Source: Streptomyces sp. NBC_00376
Lineage (GTDB): Bacteria; Actinomycetota; Actinomycetes; Streptomycetales; Streptomycetaceae
Assembly (NCBI RefSeq): GCF_036077095.1
Contig: NZ_CP107960.1
Span: forward strand, 3,162,001 to 3,226,000
Length of the DNA: 64,000 bases
Direction of reading: 5' to 3'
The stretch's first letter is position 1. Each line of letters starts with the position of its first letter. Made by a program: the position numbers and the translations under genes. The notes under the pieces are model-generated. The model had not been told where the DNA came from. It made no database searches and saw only the letters and a list, made by a program, of their open reading frames with translations. Positions 60,367 to 64,000 of the stretch are shown piece by piece.

Positions 60367-60633
60367 ATGACGGACGACGCGACTACGGCGGCGGGTGCCA
60401 CGGGCACGCTCGGCTACGAGCAGGCCCGCGACGAGCTGATCGAGGTGGTGCGCCGCCTGGAGGCCGGCGGTACGACGCTGGAGGAGTCCCTCGCGCTCTG
60501 GGAGCGGGGCGAGGAGCTGGCGAAGGTGTGCCGGCACTGGCTGGAGGGCGCGCGCGCCCGGCTGGACGCGGCCCTCGCGGGTCCGGCCGACGGCCAGGAG
60601 AACGGCGGCGCGGCAACGGCCGACAACGGCTGA
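60367..60633 (+). CDS. xseB: Exodeoxyribonuclease VII small subunit
   Basis: 88 residues from ATG 60367; a GTG at 60358 is the alternative. LGYEQARDELIEVVRRLEAGGTTLEESLALWERGEELAKVCRHWLEGARARL is the full XseB helical hairpin domain; the C-terminal ~20 residues are a variable tail. It binds XseA in multiple copies. Usual length for actinobacteria. Confidence 0.95.
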   Translation: MTDDATTAAGATGTLGYEQARDELIEVVRRLEAGGTTLEESLALWERGEELAKVCRHWLEGARARLDAALAGPADGQENGGAATADNG

Positions 60634-60739
60634 GGCAGTCCAGGACTGCCGCGGGGCCGGGCGGAGCGCTGCGGCTGCCCGAGGCTGCCGCGGGGCCGGT
60701 GGAGCGCTGTGGAACGGATCACCTCACCCAGTTTTAGTT

Positions 60740-60757
60740 GAAAGTTAACCTACTTTC
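60740..60757 (+). promoter_or_regulatory. Inverted repeat in the nitroreductase promoter region
   Basis: GAAAGT-TAACCT-ACTTTC (6-bp arms, 6-bp spacer) in an AT-rich patch between xseB and the nitroreductase gene, 58 bp before the start codon. TTGAAA overlapping the left arm could be the -35 element, so a dimeric repressor would block the promoter. Confidence 0.55.
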
Positions 60758-60815
60758 GGGCTACCGTGATCCTAGTCAGTCGATCCATCTGAACGTCCGG
60801 AAGGCAATACGCACG

Positions 60816-61406
60816 ATGTCCCTCGCTCTTGACCCCGCCGCCCAGGATCTCCTCTTCCGTGAGGCCCGCACCGCCAACACCTTCACCGACGAGCCGGTGA
60901 CCGAGGAGCAGGTCCAGGCGATCTACGACCTGGTCAAGTACGGGCCGACCGCGTTCAACCAGTCGCCGCTGCGCGTCACCCTGGTCCGCTCCGACGACGC
61001 CCGCGCGCGTCTCGTGAAGCACATGGCCGAGGGCAACCAGCCGAAGACCTCGACCGCCCCGCTGGTCGCGATCCTGGCCACCGACAACGAGTTCCACGAG
61101 GAGCTCCCCGCCCTGCTGCCGCACTTCCCGCAGGCCAAGGACGCGTTCTTCTCCGAGCGCCCGGTCCGCGAGTCGGCCGCCGCGCTGAACGGCGCGCTGC
61201 AGGCCGCGTACTTCATCATCGGCGTCCGCGCCGCCGGCCTGGCCGCGGGCCCGATGACCGGCTACGACGCCGCGGGCATCGAGAAGGAGTTCCTGGACGG
61301 CGACCACAGCCTGCTGATGGTCGTCAACATCGGCAAGCCGGGCGAGGACGCCTGGTTCCCGCGTCTGCCGCGTCTCGCCTACGACGAGGTCGTCAAGACC
61401 GTCTGA
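60816..61406 (+). CDS. Nitroreductase family protein, malonic semialdehyde reductase-like
   Basis: 196 residues from ATG 60816. The sequence follows the RutE/HadB branch of the FMN-dependent nitroreductases: [43 protein letters not shown] with the Asn-Gln-Ser flavin-binding loop, and [30 protein letters not shown]. In rut clusters the enzyme reduces malonic semialdehyde, but no other rut genes are here, so the true substrate may be a quinone, nitro compound or aldehyde. An operator-like inverted repeat upstream suggests inducible expression. Confidence 0.85.
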   Translation: MSLALDPAAQDLLFREARTANTFTDEPVTEEQVQAIYDLVKYGPTAFNQSPLRVTLVRSDDARARLVKHMAEGNQPKTSTAPLVAILATDNEFHEELPALLPHFPQAKDAFFSERPVRESAAALNGALQAAYFIIGVRAAGLAAGPMTGYDAAGIEKEFLDGDHSLLMVVNIGKPGEDAWFPRLPRLAYDEVVKTV

Positions 61407-61456
61407 GTCCGGCCCCCGCGCCGGACCGTCACCCCGGTCACCCCGGCGTCACAGCC

Positions 61457-61507
61457 GTACGGAAGAAGGCCCTGGAGCACCGAGTGCTCCAGGGCCTTCT
61501 TCCGTAC
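61457..61507. terminator. Perfect 24-bp hairpin, bidirectional terminator
   Basis: The arms 61457-61480 and 61484-61507 are perfectly complementary over 24 bp with a CGA loop (core GAAGGCCCTGGAGCAC / GTGCTCCAGGGCCTTC). It lies between the convergent nitroreductase and DUF4245-like genes, 18 bp from the latter's stop. Confidence 0.92.
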
Positions 61508-61525
61508 GCCGTACGCGCGGCGGCG

Positions 61526-62044
61526 TCAGGACGTCTTGAGTGCGGCGGCCATCTCCGCCAGCCGCTCCGGCGAGGCGGAACCCGTCACCACGGTGGTCGA
61601 ACCCTTGTCGTGGCGTACCAGGGCGTCGTACTTCGAGCCCTCCCAGTGCTGCCAGGTCTCGCCCGCGACCTGCTGTGTACGCCCGGTGTTCCTGGCGTCC
61701 TGGCTGACCTCGGTGACGTACTTCTTCGCCGGGGACGTGGACTGCTCCACCGCGACGTACTTGCCCTCCGGGTCGAGGAAGCCCAGGTGCCAGCTGTTGC
61801 CCGCCTTGCGGTCGTAGCTGACCGAGGTCGGCTTCCACTTCTCGGTCAGTCCGTCCGGGGCGGCCACGGGGTACGGCGCCGCGCGGCGGGCCGTCAGGAG
61901 CTCCACCCGGTAGTCGACCGCCTTGACCGGGTTGGCGTTCTCGTCGTGCGGAACGAAGATGTAAACAACCCCTGCCGCGGCGGAGATGACCGCCATCGAC
62001 AGGAACATGTCCCGCACCGTCTGCTTGCCTCGCTTGCTAGCCAC
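61526..62044 (-). CDS. DUF4245-like membrane-anchored protein
   Basis: 172 residues from GTG 62044. A short basic N-terminus ([13 protein letters not shown]) precedes one helix ([17 protein letters not shown]) and an exterior domain with [51 protein letters not shown] and [14 protein letters not shown]. This is the DUF4245 pattern, an actinobacterial family of unknown function. Divergent from glpX, as I recall for Streptomyces. Confidence 0.88.
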   Translation of the reverse strand: MASKRGKQTVRDMFLSMAVISAAAGVVYIFVPHDENANPVKAVDYRVELLTARRAAPYPVAAPDGLTEKWKPTSVSYDRKAGNSWHLGFLDPEGKYVAVEQSTSPAKKYVTEVSQDARNTGRTQQVAGETWQHWEGSKYDALVRHDKGSTTVVTGSASPERLAEMAAALKTS

Positions 62045-62185
62045 GGGTCCATGGTCGCATTAGCCCCGACGGGTCCGACCCGGGGGCAGCTGCTCATAAG
62101 TGACCCGGTCTGCTCATTTTGTCGACCTGACGATAGAGTCGCAGCACCCTCTTCCGGTCGTCGCCGTACAGAAAGGTGCGCTCCG

Positions 62186-63217
62186 ATGTCCGAGCATCAT
62201 CTGCCGTCTCAGCTCGAGGTCTCCCCCGAGGCCCCCGACCGCAACCTCGCCCTGGAGCTGGTCCGGGTCACCGAGGCCGCCGCCATGGCGGCGGGGCGCT
62301 GGGTGGGCCGCGGCGACAAGATCGGCGCCGACGGCGCCGCCGTGAAGGCCATGCGGACCCTCGTCTCCACCGTCTCGATGAACGGCGTCGTCGTCATCGG
62401 CGAGGGTGAGAAGGACGAGGCCCCCATGCTGTTCAACGGCGAACGCGTCGGCGACGGCACCGGCCCCGAGGTCGACATCGCCGTGGACCCGATCGACGGC
62501 ACGACCCTGAACGCCAAGGGCATGCCGAACGCGATCGCCGTACTGGCCGCCGCGGACCGCGGCACCATGTTCGACCCGTCGGCCGTCTTCTACATGGACA
62601 AGCTGGTCACCGGCCCCGAGGCCGCCGACTTCGTAGACATCAACGCCCCCGTCTCGGTGAACATCCGCCGGGTCGCGAAGGCGAAGAACTCCGCCCCCGA
62701 GGACGTCACCGTCGTCGTGCTCGACCGCCCGCGTCACGAGGGCATCGTGAAGGAGATCCGCGAGACCGGCGCACGGATCAAGTTCATCTCCGACGGCGAT
62801 GTCGCCGGCTCCATCATGGCCGCCCGCGAGGGGACCGGCGTCGACCTGCTGATGGGCGTCGGCGGCACCCCCGAGGGCATCATCTCGGCCTGCGCCATAA
62901 AGTGCCTCGGCGGCGTCATCCAGGGCAAGCTCTGGCCCAAGGACGAGGCCGAGCGCCAGCGCGCGCTGGACGCCGGGCACGACCTGGACCGGGTGCTGTC
63001 CACCGACGACCTGGTCAGCGGCGACAACGTGTTCTTCGTCGCGACCGGCATCACGGACGGCGAGCTGATGCGCGGCGTGCGCTACCGCGCGGAGACGGCG
63101 ACCACCGAGTCGATCGTCATGCGGTCCAAGTCCGGCACCATCCGGAAGATCGACTCCACGCACCGGCTCTCGAAGCTGCGCGCCTACAGCGCGATCGACT
63201 TCGACCGCGCGAAGTAG
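62186..63217 (+). CDS. glpX: Class II fructose-1,6-bisphosphatase
   Basis: 343 residues from ATG 62186. GlpX motifs: [75 protein letters not shown] with the metal-binding Asp residues, and [20 protein letters not shown]. It hydrolyses fructose 1,6-bisphosphate in gluconeogenesis. Corresponds in context to one of the two GlpX paralogues of S. coelicolor (SCO5047 by my recollection). Confidence 0.95.
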   Translation: MSEHHLPSQLEVSPEAPDRNLALELVRVTEAAAMAAGRWVGRGDKIGADGAAVKAMRTLVSTVSMNGVVVIGEGEKDEAPMLFNGERVGDGTGPEVDIAVDPIDGTTLNAKGMPNAIAVLAAADRGTMFDPSAVFYMDKLVTGPEAADFVDINAPVSVNIRRVAKAKNSAPEDVTVVVLDRPRHEGIVKEIRETGARIKFISDGDVAGSIMAAREGTGVDLLMGVGGTPEGIISACAIKCLGGVIQGKLWPKDEAERQRALDAGHDLDRVLSTDDLVSGDNVFFVATGITDGELMRGVRYRAETATTESIVMRSKSGTIRKIDSTHRLSKLRAYSAIDFDRAK

Positions 63218-63264
63218 ACCCGGTCCCGGAGATCTCCGGAAGACAGTGCGAGGTCTCCGGAGAC

Positions 63265-63316
63265 ACCACGCGAAGAGGCGCCCCCCATGTGCGGTGGGGG
63301 CGCCTCTTCGCGTGGT
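63265..63316. terminator. 21-bp hairpin terminator between glpX and the whiB-like gene
   Basis: The arms 63265-63285 and 63296-63316 (core CGCGAAGAGGCGCCCCC / GGGGGCGCCTCTTCGCG) are perfectly complementary with a 10-base loop. It lies 48 bp past the glpX stop, between convergent genes. Confidence 0.92.
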
Positions 63317-63383
63317 GCGCGCGGACACGGAAGCGTACGGATGCGTGCGGCATGCGGCGTTCGGGCTCAGAACCGCACAGAGC

Positions 63384-63425
63384 GGACACGGATACGGATA
63401 CCGATGCGGACGCGGATGCGTACGG
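63384..63425. repeat. Imperfect hexanucleotide tandem repeat
   Basis: Seven units of the form CGGAYR (CGGACA, CGGATA, CGGATA, CCGATG, CGGACG, CGGATG, CGTACG) run without a break in the 3' flank of the whiB-like gene. Non-coding in the assigned genes. Confidence 0.7.
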
Positions 63426-63450
63426 GCCGGACCGGCCGGGTCCGGGCCGG

Positions 63451-63834
63451 TCAGCCCGCCGCCGCGATCCGGCCCGTCGCACCGGAGGACACGGCCGAGG
63501 CCTTGCGCTCCATCTCGCGACGTCTGCGACGGGCGAGCACCACACGGCGCTCGGCGGCGGTGAGGCCGCCCCACACCCCGTACGGCTCCGGCTGTATGAG
63601 CGCGTGTTCCTGGCATTCGATCATCACCGGGCAGCGCGCGCAGACCCGCTTCGCGGACTCCTCGCGCGCGAGTCTGGCAGCAGTCGGCTCCTTCGACGGG
63701 GCGAAGAACAGCCCGGCTTCGTCCCGGCGGCACACCGCCTCCGAATGCCAGGGGCCGGCCTGGTCCTCCCGCGCGGGGGCGCGCTGGGGAGGGACGGCGG
63801 CGACCTGCAGGGGCTGATGCGGCAGTTGCAGCAC
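63451..63834 (-). CDS. wblI: WhiB-family [4Fe-4S] transcriptional regulator, WblI-like
   Basis: 127 residues. The Wbl signature is complete: C35, then C65-x2-C68 and C74 (VCARCPVMIEC) binding a 4Fe-4S cluster, the GVWGG turn (86-90), and a basic C-terminal helix (ERRVVLARRRRREME) for DNA binding. The first ~30 residues are a Gln/Pro-rich extension. Wbl proteins act with the primary sigma factor in development and stress control. The name rests on position next to glpX, matching wblI (SCO5046) of S. coelicolor as I recall; the paralogue identity is not proven. Confidence 0.88.
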   Translation of the reverse strand: MLQLPHQPLQVAAVPPQRAPAREDQAGPWHSEAVCRRDEAGLFFAPSKEPTAARLAREESAKRVCARCPVMIECQEHALIQPEPYGVWGGLTAAERRVVLARRRRREMERKASAVSSGATGRIAAAG

Positions 63835-64000
63835 GGTCTACTCCTGACGACGGCTTCGCGAGCGAGAGACGATGCAGCATTCCCTACCCGCTGTGCGCAC
63901 GCCTATGCACTGAGTGGCACTCGGTTCCGGGCTGCGAAATAGCGGTCGACCGGGAATTTGGCTTGTTTTCGAAGGAGAATCGAGGGAGTTCCCGGATGAG
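63835..64000. other. Upstream region of the whiB-like gene, to the window edge
   Basis: This must hold the promoter of the whiB-like gene. It includes AT-rich patches (GAATTTGGCTTGTTTTCGAAG near 63954) but I cannot define promoter elements, and no gene is seen before the window ends. Confidence 0.4.

Noticed and set aside
63384..63425. Hexamer repeats as a regulatory array
   Set aside because: They lie downstream of the convergent whiB-like and glpX genes, are imperfect, and look like simple-sequence drift.

Overview
This window is high-GC actinobacterial DNA, almost certainly from a Streptomyces chromosome. Evidence is the codon bias, GTG/TTG starts, a WhiB-family regulator, a SpoIIE/PAS/GAF phosphatase, SARP-type regulation, polyphosphate glucokinase, and a core block (ychF, a DUF6542-like membrane protein, ppgK, ispH, an APC permease, xseA, xseB, a nitroreductase, a DUF4245-like protein, glpX, a whiB-like gene) whose order I recall from S. 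coelicolor around SCO5046-SCO5061. No rRNA, tRNA or CRISPR array was found.

Layout. 1-4.2 kb: end of a sugar ABC importer locus (two permeases), a GH1 beta-glucosidase and a Tat-exported GH144-like glucanase, which together look like a beta-glucan utilisation unit. 4.3-28 kb: conserved chromosome with a membrane-anchored GH18-like protein, a TPM/PspA envelope-stress pair, a SpoIIE phosphatase and an anti-sigma-like ATPase, Nudix and SPOR proteins, an NCS1 permease with a Cys-rich tail, a GntR regulator, a secreted subtilisin, a threonine synthase-like enzyme, a secreted GH65, a PGRP amidase and an SDR protein.

24.6-29.8 kb holds a compact minus-strand operon: a thioredoxin-like protein, a 60-residue peptide with eight cysteines, a MauE-like membrane redox protein, a second thioredoxin-like protein, an ABC exporter and an S26 signal peptidase. 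A divergent SARP regulator follows, and an 11-bp-period direct repeat sits between them. I read this as a maturation and export system for a disulfide-rich peptide. It is the best candidate for an undescribed system here.

29.9-36.8 kb is scarred accessory DNA: a truncated SARP, an IS5-type transposase broken by a stop codon, a CdiI-like immunity gene, an intact IS5-family element, an orphan-type immunity gene and a membrane-anchored polymorphic toxin with a frameshift. 35.7-45 kb: an ECF sigma operon, a DUF3558-like membrane protein and two divergent Ser/Thr kinases with beta-propeller sensor domains.

44.4-53.7 kb is probably a genomic island. A diverged copy of the ychF 3' end plus its terminator lies at 44.31-44.40 kb, so the true ychF end and this copy flank 9.3 kb as attL/attR would. 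Inside are a CPCC-protein pseudogene, an XRE regulator, a three-gene TIR / STAND-like / membrane-protein operon sharing a Gly-Pro-Val-Asn motif (a candidate immune-signalling module), an AAA ATPase and a DUF2004 protein. 53.7-64 kb returns to the conserved core block.
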